The translations under genes were made by a program, and so were the position numbers. Source: QZKY01 sp942492925 (GTDB lineage Bacteria; Pseudomonadota; Gammaproteobacteria; Burkholderiales; Burkholderiaceae_D). From it: 64,000 bases of DNA. Below the pieces are notes generated by a model that was not told where the DNA came from, did not search any database, and was given only the letters and a program-made list of their open reading frames with translations. Location of the stretch: the NCBI GenBank assembly GCA_942492925.1, contig OW818641.1, forward strand, positions 558,001-622,000, given 5' to 3'. Position 1 is the first letter of the stretch, and every line of letters begins with the position of its first letter. This document shows, piece by piece, positions 8,454 to 19,626 of this stretch.

Positions 8454-9133
8454 GCGCCCCCCATATATGCATTAGAAACTTTTTCCTTCATCTCGAAATA
8501 CCGTAATCCATCCTTGTCTAGATGTGGATAGCGTTGCATTCCGATTTTGGTATAAAAACCGCTAGCTCTAGGTAATGCGTGCAATGAAAAGCCATGTTGA
8601 AACCCCAGTTTAGTAATCGCAAATTCGATAATTGATTGGATTACCATTGTTCCAATTCCCTTAAAAACTTTACTTTGCATGGGATTTCCACGATTCCATG
8701 GCGCAACTGCTAAATATTCAATGTAGAAAATATCTTTGTCACCTTCAGCATTTTTTTTGGGGTGATAGATTAAACATGCCGCTTGCTGTTTTCCATCTGC
8801 CATGAGGAAAAACCAACGATATTCCGCTTGACGGTAGTAGCCCCCCTTTACTAACCAATCCCAGTGGCTATCGTCCATTTGGATTGTGTCTAATACGGCG
8901 CTTAGGGTCGCTTTGTCATAATTCTGATCCTTGATAAATTCGCTAAGTTCTAGATTGTAGGCACCCCATTCCCGGTCGCATGCGCGGCATTTGACTAAAT
9001 CCCACCCTAGGTAGAAATCGAAGTTAACGTTCCTTCCATCACTCGCTTGCAACGTTCCCGTCTTAATCACGTCGCCACTTAAAGGAAATTTGTTGGCATC
9101 TATAGCTGCTTTTATTTCTTCAATGGTTATCAT
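8450..9133 (-). CDS. GNAT-family N-acetyltransferase
   Basis: Protein of 227 residues and first gene of the GNAT-ImmA/IrrE-Beta unit. The acetyltransferase fold occupies about residues 100-215. The strand IEYLAVAPWNRG, a pyrophosphate-loop-like FKGIGTMVIQSI helix start, and FYTKIGMQRY near the end are characteristic. The first 90 residues are not typical of the fold and include Cys-rich VKCRACDREWG. In toxin systems GNAT proteins acetylate aminoacyl-tRNA, but this one lacks a partner antitoxin of the DUF1778 type, so its target is open. It is read divergently from the gene at 9234, with about 100 bases between them for two promoters. Confidence 0.75.
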   Translation of the reverse strand: MITIEEIKAAIDANKFPLSGDVIKTGTLQASDGRNVNFDFYLGWDLVKCRACDREWGAYNLELSEFIKDQNYDKATLSAVLDTIQMDDSHWDWLVKGGYYRQAEYRWFFLMADGKQQAACLIYHPKKNAEGDKDIFYIEYLAVAPWNRGNPMQSKVFKGIGTMVIQSIIEFAITKLGFQHGFSLHALPRASGFYTKIGMQRYPHLDKDGLRYFEMKEKVSNAYMGGA

Positions 9134-9233
9134 TATTAAAACTACCTAACACAGTGGATGTTTAATTTTCTAGAAGTTGTTTTGTATATGGTAACTTGAA
9201 CAATGTATTAATTGCAAATTAATGGGGTGGCTT

Positions 9234-10025
9234 ATGCAGATTGGAATATGCTCTTCTACTGACCTTAAGATTCTCATTAACCTCCTTCCTTCTCTTGAGG
9301 TTGAGGCGAATGGGACCAAACAATTTATCGCAGAAAATCCCGAAAAGTTCCTCTCTGAGAGCAAAGGAATTTATACATGGCACGATTACTACGAACTCCC
9401 CTTTCTTGAACACATTGCGCATTATATAAATGGGCTAGGCTTAACAAAGGCAATTACAGAAATATCGGCCTCGCCAAATCCTCAAAAAACCCTCCTTCAT
9501 TCCCCGAAAGCGAATTCAGCTATTGAGGAAGCCTTAAGAAATAGTGATGTGCTAAAAAGCAAAGGCCGTCATTTTGTTTATGCCCTTCAGATTTCCGTGT
9601 TCAATTCTTTACGCAGTTTGATGGCTTATGGACACTACCTTAATGATCTAGTTGCAGAAGCTCGCAAAGGCGATGTAGAAGCTCTTTTTAGAGCCATCAG
9701 GATTGACCCGACAGTAATTAGCACTAAAACGGCTGCGACATACTTGGTTTTGGCAGAGACAGTTGACGATGCAGCCTTTTTCAACGAGTTGAAAAAGGCC
9801 TTAAAAGGGAAATTGGGCAAAACTGAGAATGCCAATTTCCAGAAAATGCGCGTTGTTATGCGTGTACTTGTCGAAACTGGTGCTGGCAGGCTTACGGACG
9901 ATCAGCTCTATAAATTGTTTGTCGAAGAACTGCGTTTTTATGCTGCCAACTCCAAATCAAGGGATGTTATTAAAGCACTTCGCGGGCATGCAGATAAGTA
10001 TATGAAGGTTCACGCAACCATTTAA
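9234..10025 (+). CDS. Hypothetical protein in element cargo
   Basis: I do not recognise this protein of 263 residues. It is soluble, mainly alpha-helical by composition, with a basic segment near residues 190-205 (LKKALKGKLGKTENANFQK). There is no signal peptide, membrane segment or catalytic motif that I can name. Two ATG codons are possible, at 9222 and 9234; a GGGGTGG stretch makes 9234 slightly more likely. It is divergent from the GNAT-ImmA-Beta unit and shares the element's AT-rich composition, so it may belong to the same functional block, for example as a regulator or effector. Confidence 0.6.
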   Translation: MQIGICSSTDLKILINLLPSLEVEANGTKQFIAENPEKFLSESKGIYTWHDYYELPFLEHIAHYINGLGLTKAITEISASPNPQKTLLHSPKANSAIEEALRNSDVLKSKGRHFVYALQISVFNSLRSLMAYGHYLNDLVAEARKGDVEALFRAIRIDPTVISTKTAATYLVLAETVDDAAFFNELKKALKGKLGKTENANFQKMRVVMRVLVETGAGRLTDDQLYKLFVEELRFYAANSKSRDVIKALRGHADKYMKVHATI

Positions 10026-10026
10026 A

Positions 10027-10051
10027 AAGGCGAATTTGAAATGGTCGCCTT
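10027..10051 (+). terminator. Hairpin after the unknown cargo gene
   Basis: A 7-bp inverted repeat (AAGGCGA at 10027-10033, TCGCCTT at 10045-10051) begins one base after the stop codon of the 9234 gene. There is no clear T-run downstream, so it may be a weak terminator. Confidence 0.35.
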
Positions 10052-10075
10052 AAGCCGATCTGATGCATAAAGTTT

Positions 10076-10127
10076 GTATCCGTTGCAGGAAGCGGTTTTC
10101 GCACGCCTGCCAAGAAAAAACGGATAC
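10076..10127 (+). promoter_or_regulatory. Hairpin upstream of rep, candidate nick site or replication origin
   Basis: A 9-bp perfect inverted repeat (GTATCCGTT at 10076-10084, AACGGATAC at 10119-10127) encloses a second, inner 5-bp pair (GCAGG 10085-10089, CCTGC 10106-10110). It ends just before the likely rep start codon at 10132. Initiators of the Rep_trans family nick a hairpin origin beside their gene, so this is a candidate double-strand origin or oriT. It could equally control rep translation, because the right arm covers the ribosome binding region. Confidence 0.45.
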
Positions 10128-10131
10128 CACT

Positions 10132-11457
10132 ATGCCAAACAAGCAAGACAACTCATTCCCCGAAGCTGCAAACGATAGCCAGTACGACCAAGCCGCCGAT
10201 GTTTCGCAAGGCGATGGCGATAGCCACGCCGAGCGAAGCGACGGCGGAAAAGGTGCGCCGCCTTGTAACACAGCACCTGATAAATGCAATGACATCTTCT
10301 TCCAGCCTTTGCGCTGGGGTGTCGATAGCCTTTATCTCTCCTATCACGGAGAAATGTTTGAATCGGTTTATAACGAACTCAGAGATTTAAAGACCATCGC
10401 CCAGGGCAGTCCTGAGTTTGCCGCTAAAGCACAATATCCACTTGGTGGCCATCGCTTTGAAGTCAAAGACAAGGGATCTGGGCTTTACCCCTTTACCCTG
10501 GTCGATGATGCCTTCTTCCTGAGAATGGCAAGTCATAAGGCCAAATCCATTCCGATTGTCTCAGCCCAGATATCGAGTAATTACCTCAGCCATGCAAAGC
10601 CACTGGATGCGGAATACCATCTCAGGACGATTCTGCGCCCCATAGGCGAGCTCAAGCCGCCATCGGTAAGTCGGGTAGATATCTATGTCGATTTCGCCTC
10701 CACGTTCGATATGGAAAGCCTGGGACGTCATGCGTGGGTGACGAAAGCCAGCTCTATCCATCAGTATGCTCAAGACCGTGAATTTACGGGATGGGTGATC
10801 GGCGCTCGTGGGTCATTGCTGGCAAGGCTTTACAACAAGCAAATCGAAATCCAGAAAAGCGGCAAGCTTTACCTGGAATCACTTTGGGAAGAAAACGATT
10901 GGGATGGCAAGACGCCTGTGTGGCGTTTGGAGTTCCAGTTCAAGCGGGAAATCCTGCATCAATTGGGATTGGATACCCTGCCGCAAGTCATGAACAATCT
11001 GAGTGGATTGTGGAAGTACGCCACGACAGAATGGCTCAAGCTCACTATCCCTAGCGAAACCGATCAAACGCGCTCCCGTTGGGAAATCCATCCTTTATGG
11101 GGATGCATGTCACTCATGGATTGGGAATCGAGTGGTGAGCCGCTATTGCGCCAATACTCGCCTTCTCGTGCACCGAGTAAGCAATGGCTAGGACAAAGAG
11201 CCCTCGGTGTGATGGCGTCGATGTCATCCGTTGAAGGGATCGATGATTTTGATGATGCCTTGGCGCTCTTAGGCAATGCCGCCTTTCAGGCACTGTCTGA
11301 ACAAGCACAAACCATCGGTATTCCTGAACTTCAGCATTTCAAGGAAAAGGTTGCTGTCTTAAATCGTAAATACAACACTCGGTTGAATCTGCGGGATGAT
11401 GAAACGGCGGATGACGTGCTGGTGAATGAATATCGCAGACTTTCAAAAGGCTATTGA
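10132..11457 (+). CDS. Replication initiation factor, Rep_trans family
   Basis: Protein of 441 residues from the ATG at 10132; a longer reading from 10063 is possible but would run through the hairpin. Sequence marks of the Rep_trans/phage replication-initiation family are LRWGVDSLYLSYHG near the start, SRVDIYVDF in the middle (the metal-binding RxDxxxD-type strand), and LARLYNKQIEI, where the Tyr is the likely nicking residue. The N-terminal 50 residues are a polar low-complexity tail. Such proteins start rolling-circle replication; related MobT proteins serve as relaxases on mobilisable elements. It is followed at once by the HTH gene and the integrase, so the three form one module. Function as initiator is well supported; mobilisation is inferred. 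Confidence 0.75.
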   Translation: MPNKQDNSFPEAANDSQYDQAADVSQGDGDSHAERSDGGKGAPPCNTAPDKCNDIFFQPLRWGVDSLYLSYHGEMFESVYNELRDLKTIAQGSPEFAAKAQYPLGGHRFEVKDKGSGLYPFTLVDDAFFLRMASHKAKSIPIVSAQISSNYLSHAKPLDAEYHLRTILRPIGELKPPSVSRVDIYVDFASTFDMESLGRHAWVTKASSIHQYAQDREFTGWVIGARGSLLARLYNKQIEIQKSGKLYLESLWEENDWDGKTPVWRLEFQFKREILHQLGLDTLPQVMNNLSGLWKYATTEWLKLTIPSETDQTRSRWEIHPLWGCMSLMDWESSGEPLLRQYSPSRAPSKQWLGQRALGVMASMSSVEGIDDFDDALALLGNAAFQALSEQAQTIGIPELQHFKEKVAVLNRKYNTRLNLRDDETADDVLVNEYRRLSKGY

Positions 11458-11458
11458 G

Positions 11459-11788
11459 ATGCGCACTTTCGACCTCAAGGAAGCTGCGCAATTCCTGAAA
11501 CTTCACCCCGAGGAAGTCCGCCGCCGTGCCAGGGCGGGGCTTCTTCCAGGGGCCAAGCTGGGGAAGCGCTGGGGCTTCATTGAAGATGATCTTGCCGGGT
11601 ATATGCGATCAATGTATGCTCATCCTCGGCAAGCGTTGCAAGTGGTGCATGAGGAGACAAACTTATGTCACTTACCAAACGCGGAAAGACGTGGTGGATA
11701 TTTTTCACCACACCCAGCGGCAAGCGCATTAGACGCTCTGCTGGAACAGAAGTTAAAGCCCAGGCGCAAGAACTGCACGACAAGCTAA
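11459..11788 (+). CDS. Excisionase-like HTH protein
   Basis: Small protein of 109 residues. Residues 1-50, with DLKEAAQFLKLHPEEVRRRARAG then GAKLGKRWGF, form a MerR/excisionase-type helix-turn-helix with wing, as in the helix_turn_helix_17 group. The start at ATG 11459 follows AAGG by eight bases and lies two bases after the rep stop codon. Its end overlaps the integrase start by about 120 bases in another frame. The position between rep and integrase supports a role as directionality factor or repressor of the element. Confidence 0.72.
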   Translation: MRTFDLKEAAQFLKLHPEEVRRRARAGLLPGAKLGKRWGFIEDDLAGYMRSMYAHPRQALQVVHEETNLCHLPNAERRGGYFSPHPAASALDALLEQKLKPRRKNCTTS

Positions 11789-12672
11789 AAGCGGAATCGT
11801 GGCGTATCGATAAGCTGGGCGAAAAGCCAAGGCGCATATGGGATGAGGCTGCCTTGAAATGGCTGGAAGAGACACAGCACAAAAAGACGCATCACAGCGA
11901 TGTGGCAAACGTGAAGTGGCTCCAACAGTTCTTTCGAGGGAAATATCTCGATGAGCTGAAGCGGGACGTGATCGCTCAAGTGGGCGAATTGAAGTTTAAG
12001 GAACGAACGCCAGCAACGGCTAATCGTATCTTGGCCTTGATTCGCGCCATTTTGCGAAAAGCGGCTTATGACTGGGAGTGGATAGACAAGCCTCCGGTGA
12101 TTAAGCTGTATCGCGAACCGAAGCGGCGCGTGCGTTACTTGACGCCGCTGCAGGCGAATAGGCTTCTCGATGAGCTGCCGGAGCATTTGGCGGACATGGT
12201 GAGGTTCTCGCTGGCGACGGGGTTAAGACGGGCGAATGTAACAAAGATGGAATGGTCGCAAGTGGATATTGCGCGAAGGGTAGCGTGGATTCATGGAGAC
12301 CAAGCCAAGGCGGGAAAACCGATTCATGTGACGTTGAATGCCACGGCAGTCAACATGTTGACGAAGCAACTGGGCAAGCATCCGAAATGGGTGTTCACCT
12401 ACAAGGGGAAGCCCGTTGAACAAGTCAACACCAAGGCTTGGTACAAGGCGTTGGAACGGGCAGGAATCGAGGATTTCCGCTGGCACGATTTGCGGCATAC
12501 CTGGGCGAGCTGGTTGACTCAACAGGGTGTACCGTTAAACGTGATTCAGGAAATGGGTGCGTGGGAATCTGCGGAAATGGTGCGGCGTTATGCGCATCTG
12601 GCTCCGGAGCAATTTGCACAACATGCCCAGAAGGTGGATCAGTTGTTGGAGAGCACAAAATTGGCACAGTAA
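11665..12672 (+). CDS. Tyrosine recombinase/integrase of the tRNA-Thr element
   Basis: Site-specific recombinase of 335 residues. The N-terminal part (1-60) resembles an arm-binding domain, followed by a SAM-like core-binding domain (about 60-145). The catalytic domain (about 155-325) has the full set: Arg188 in TGLRR, Lys215 or Lys218, His274 and Arg277 in WHDLRH, Trp300, and nucleophile Tyr309 in MVRRYAHL. The start has a GAGGAG site eight bases upstream. It ends 44 bases before the tRNA-Thr 3' end, the usual place for an enzyme acting on that tRNA. It appears intact, so excision may be possible. Confidence 0.93.
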   Translation: MSLTKRGKTWWIFFTTPSGKRIRRSAGTEVKAQAQELHDKLKAESWRIDKLGEKPRRIWDEAALKWLEETQHKKTHHSDVANVKWLQQFFRGKYLDELKRDVIAQVGELKFKERTPATANRILALIRAILRKAAYDWEWIDKPPVIKLYREPKRRVRYLTPLQANRLLDELPEHLADMVRFSLATGLRRANVTKMEWSQVDIARRVAWIHGDQAKAGKPIHVTLNATAVNMLTKQLGKHPKWVFTYKGKPVEQVNTKAWYKALERAGIEDFRWHDLRHTWASWLTQQGVPLNVIQEMGAWESAEMVRRYAHLAPEQFAQHAQKVDQLLESTKLAQ

Positions 12673-12673
12673 G

Positions 12674-12709
12674 AATGAAAAAAGGGTCAGCATTTCTGCT
12701 AACCCTTTG
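12674..12709 (-). terminator. Terminator of tRNA-Thr carried by the element
   Basis: On the minus strand this is a hairpin with arms 12681-12692 and 12697-12708 (one G-U pair) and a GAAA loop, followed by a T-rich run. It lies just behind the tRNA-Thr 3' end and just after the integrase stop, so it may end both transcripts. It resembles the ancestral terminator at 5411-5440. Confidence 0.8.
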
Positions 12710-12710
12710 A

Positions 12711-12792
<82 letters not shown>

Positions 12793-12918
12793 GAAGTCCG
12801 CTATTTTAGCAAATTATTGCCTCTTGTTGTGTATGGACAGAATTTGGCAAACCTTCCGTTGCCAAGTTGTCTAAACGCCCGTTGTGCCATGCCTGAGAGC
12901 TGGACTGCATGAAGAGGG

Positions 12919-14592
12919 CTAGGCTGACGGGAGGGCTGGGCGGCGCGCCGGGGCAGGCAAGGCCGTTCGGCGCGCCGTGGCAGCAGGACGCGCCGCAGGA
13001 ATGGTGCGCGATTTGCCGCCCGACATGATCTTGAAAGAATCCACCAGCAAGGCGAGCTTGTCTGCCTGCCCCCTCATGTCTTCCGCCGCTGCTGCGGCTT
13101 CTTCCACCAGGGCGGCATTTTGCTGGGTGATTTGATCCATTTGCGTAATCGCGGCATTCACTTCCTCGATCCCTGTGCTTTGTTCGTGACTGGACTGAGA
13201 AATTTCGTTCATGATGGCGGCAGCGCGTTTGACGGATTCCACGATTTCCGTCATCGTGTGGCCCGCGTTGTCGACGATGTCGGCCCCCGCATCAACGCGG
13301 CTGACTGTGTCGCGAATCAAGCCTTGAATTTCACGTGCGGCTGAGGCGCTACGCTGTGCCAGACTGCGCACTTCTGTGGCGACCACTGCAAACCCGCGAC
13401 CCTGTTCTCCCGCGCGCGCGGCTTCGACCGCGGCATTGAGCGCAAGGATATTCGTTTGGAAGGCGATCCCGTCAATCAAGCCGATGATGTCGACGATTTT
13501 GTGCGAGCTTTCTTTGATGGACCCCATTGTGTTGACGACGTGGCTGACTGCTTCGCCGCCTTTCACCGCGATGTCAGAAGTGGAGACCACAATTGCCGTG
13601 GCCTCTTGCGCATTCGCGGCGTTTTGCTTCACGGTCGCGGTGAGTTCTTCCATGGCAGACGCGGTTTGTTCCAGGCTGGAAGCCTGCGATTCCGTGCGCG
13701 CAGAAAGATCGAGGTTGCCGGTCGCGATTTCGCCCGCGCCCGCATTGACACGATCGGTGGCTTCGCTAATTTGGCCGACGAGGAGTTTGACGTTGATTTG
13801 CAAGACGCGCAGGGCTTGCATGACTTGACCGATTTCATCGTTGCCGTGTACAACCATGCGGCCGGTGAGATCGCCGGAACTCATCTGATTGATGTCGAGG
13901 AGCATATTTTTCATCGGTGTAATCAGGCTGCGTCGCAAGTTAAACCAGAAGAAGAGCGTGACCACGCTGCCTGCGCCGCCCAGTGCGGCGACGATCAGTG
14001 TGGTGAGAGCGGGCTGGTTAACGTACGTTATGCCGCTCTGAATGGCGCAGCCCGCAAACAACAGCAACAGGAGGCCGAAGCACAGATTCATCCGGGTGGC
14101 GATCGACAGGTTGCGTAGCTTTCCTAAAAAACGCAGCGACGAACGTGGAATGGCCTGGCCTTCTTCAATCATCAAACGGGTCTCGCCCGCTTTGATGCTG
14201 CGGTAAGCGGCATCGGCGGCGCGCACTTGTTCAGGCGAGGGTTTGCCGCGAACGGAGGTATAGCCCACAATTTGTTTGTTCTCGATCAGCGGCGCGGCAT
14301 TGGCTTCCACCCAGTAATGGTCGCCGTTTTTACAGCGGTTTTTGACCAGCCCCGTCCACGCTTTGCCCGCCTGGAGGCAACGCCACATGTCTGCGAAAGC
14401 TTCTTCCGGCATATCCGGATGACGCACGATGTTGTGCGGCTTGCCCAGCAGTTCATCAGGCGCGAATCCGCTGATACGGACAAAATCGTCGTTGACGTAG
14501 GTGATGCGGCCTTTCAGGTCGGTTTTGGAAACGATGGTTTCCGACTCTTGGAGAACGTATTCTCGATTGGTAACGGGCTGATTGTTCCGCAT
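12919..14592 (-). CDS. aer: Aer-type chemoreceptor with PAS domain
   Basis: Energy or redox taxis receptor of 557 residues. An N-terminal PAS domain (about 10-115) has the Aer hallmarks SKTDLKGRITYVNDDFVRIS and NIVRHPDMPEEAF, a family known to bind FAD. Two membrane helices (about 165-185 and 192-212) anchor the protein without a large periplasmic domain. HAMP-like and signalling regions follow, with the EQGRGFAVVATEVRSLAQRSA-type tip near 385-410. The C-terminus is an Ala/Pro/Arg tail without a CheR/CheB pentapeptide, as is usual for Aer. It lies on the right side of the integrated element, opposite the cheW-receptor pair on the left. Confidence 0.9.
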   Translation of the reverse strand: MRNNQPVTNREYVLQESETIVSKTDLKGRITYVNDDFVRISGFAPDELLGKPHNIVRHPDMPEEAFADMWRCLQAGKAWTGLVKNRCKNGDHYWVEANAAPLIENKQIVGYTSVRGKPSPEQVRAADAAYRSIKAGETRLMIEEGQAIPRSSLRFLGKLRNLSIATRMNLCFGLLLLLFAGCAIQSGITYVNQPALTTLIVAALGGAGSVVTLFFWFNLRRSLITPMKNMLLDINQMSSGDLTGRMVVHGNDEIGQVMQALRVLQINVKLLVGQISEATDRVNAGAGEIATGNLDLSARTESQASSLEQTASAMEELTATVKQNAANAQEATAIVVSTSDIAVKGGEAVSHVVNTMGSIKESSHKIVDIIGLIDGIAFQTNILALNAAVEAARAGEQGRGFAVVATEVRSLAQRSASAAREIQGLIRDTVSRVDAGADIVDNAGHTMTEIVESVKRAAAIMNEISQSSHEQSTGIEEVNAAITQMDQITQQNAALVEEAAAAAEDMRGQADKLALLVDSFKIMSGGKSRTIPAARPAATARRTALPAPARRPALPSA

Positions 14593-14865
14593 TGAATGAT
14601 CCTTGTTACGATTACAACGTTGTTGTGTAGTAATGAGATTCTAATCGCACCCCCAAAATCCTGCTGGCGCCCAAATTTTCGGCAATTTTGCCGCTTGAAA
14701 AAGTAGCACGTTCTGCGTTTTCTGGCTGAGGCATGATGTTTCGGTGTGTCAGTCGAATGCTGACATGTGGTGAGATGGCCCCATCGCATGAATACAGGCA
14801 GGAAGGCAAGCTATACTGTAGCTTCCGTGGCTTGTCCATCCTTCCTTGAAAAACTGGAAACGAAC

Positions 14866-15588
14866 ATGAAAAATCTCTTCAAAAAAGCGGCGATGGCCTT
14901 GATGGTGTTGGGGGTGGCGACAGCCTGTGCCCAGACGCCCAATGAGGCTGAAATCAAAACGTTGCTGGAAAAAAATATGGGTGATAGTGTCAAGGTGGAT
15001 AAGGTCACCAAAACAGAGTATGCCGGGCTGTATGAAGTACAGGCAAATGGGAACATTTTTTACACGGATGGCAACGCCAAATACGTTTTTGCAGGCAATG
15101 TGATTGAAATTCAGAGCCGCAAGAACCTGACACGCGAACGTGCGGAAGAACTGAGCAAGATTACCTTCGGCGATCTGCCGCTGGATTCGGCCATCAAGAC
15201 GGTGAAAGGCGATGGCAGCCGCGTGATTGCTGTGTTTTCCGATCCAAACTGCGGTTATTGCAAGCGTCTGGAAAACAATTTGAAAGCCGTGGACAACGTG
15301 ACGGTTTATACCTTCATGTACAACATTTTGTCGGCGGATTCCGCGAAAAAGTCCAAAGATATCTGGTGTGCCAAAGATCGTAACGCGGCATGGCAAAACT
15401 GGATGCTGCAGGGTAAGGCCCCGGCCGCCGCTTCTGCCAAATGCGCAGATCCGGGACAAAAGGTATTTGAGCTTGGCAAAAAGCTCAAGGTAGAGGGCAC
15501 GCCGACGATTTATTTTGCGGATGGTACGCGCATCTCCGGTGCGATCGACGCCAAAATGTTTGAAGATAAGTTTGCCACGATTAAGTGA
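14866..15588 (+). CDS. dsbC: Thiol:disulfide interchange protein DsbC
   Basis: Periplasmic disulfide isomerase of 240 residues. The start at 14866 gives a clean signal peptide (Lys-rich start, hydrophobic MALMVLGVATACA, cleavage before QTP). An N-terminal dimerisation domain (about 25-80) precedes a thioredoxin-fold domain with active site CGYC (in DPNCGYCKRLE). A second cysteine pair (CAKD and KCADP) and the cis-Pro loop GTPTIYF are present. The cysteine that ends the signal region could act as a lipobox, but DsbC-type processing is more likely. A hairpin follows the gene at 15595-15630. Confidence 0.9.
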   Translation: MKNLFKKAAMALMVLGVATACAQTPNEAEIKTLLEKNMGDSVKVDKVTKTEYAGLYEVQANGNIFYTDGNAKYVFAGNVIEIQSRKNLTRERAEELSKITFGDLPLDSAIKTVKGDGSRVIAVFSDPNCGYCKRLENNLKAVDNVTVYTFMYNILSADSAKKSKDIWCAKDRNAAWQNWMLQGKAPAAASAKCADPGQKVFELGKKLKVEGTPTIYFADGTRISGAIDAKMFEDKFATIK

Positions 15589-15594
15589 GGCGTG

Positions 15595-15630
15595 ACCGTC
15601 AGATCGTGCGCAACCCGTTGATCTGACGGT
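15595..15630 (+). terminator. Hairpin after dsbC, overlapping a TATAAT box
   Basis: An 11-bp perfect inverted repeat (ACCGTCAGATC 15595-15605, GATCTGACGGT 15620-15630) seven bases after the dsbC stop, then ATAATTT. The last base of the right arm begins a consensus TATAAT (15630-15635), which may be the -10 box of the metH promoter. No good -35 match was seen. Confidence 0.55.
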
Positions 15631-15672
15631 ATAATTTCGCACTTGGCAAAATAAGCAAGAACGCAACGGATG

Positions 15673-15706
15673 ACCCGACCCGCTTGCTGGCTGGTCGGGT
15701 TTTTTG
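15673..15706 (+). terminator. Intrinsic terminator in the metH leader
   Basis: Perfect 8-bp stem (ACCCGACC 15673-15680, GGTCGGGT 15693-15700) with a T-run through 15706. It ends only 17 bases before the metH start codon, and lies downstream of the TATAAT at 15630. It either ends dsbC transcription or acts as an attenuator for metH. Confidence 0.75.
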
Positions 15707-15722
15707 CATTTGGATGAATGAA

Positions 15723-19472
<3,750 letters not shown>

Positions 19473-19481
19473 TGCATGATC

Positions 19482-19589
19482 CCCTCTCCTTCTGGGAGAG
19501 GGTTGGAGGATTTGCGCACGTCGGCTTAGGGGGAATGCGCTTTGATTTTGACACCCTCATCCCATCCCTCCCCCGTTTGCGGGAGAGGG
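19482..19589. repeat. REP-like palindrome pair after metH
   Basis: Two short palindromes of the type CCCTCTCC-loop-GGAGAGGG (19482-19502) and CCCTCCCCCG-loop-CGGGAGAGGG (19566-19589). Such CT/GA-rich hairpins are common dispersed intergenic repeats in proteobacteria and may stabilise or end the metH message. Confidence 0.6.
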
Positions 19590-19626
19590 GGCAACCATTC
19601 AGACTATCTTATTGCGAGTACGTCTT

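Noticed and set aside
15595..15722. SAH riboswitch upstream of metH
   Set aside because: The leader lacks the conserved riboswitch core as I remember it; only simple hairpins are seen.
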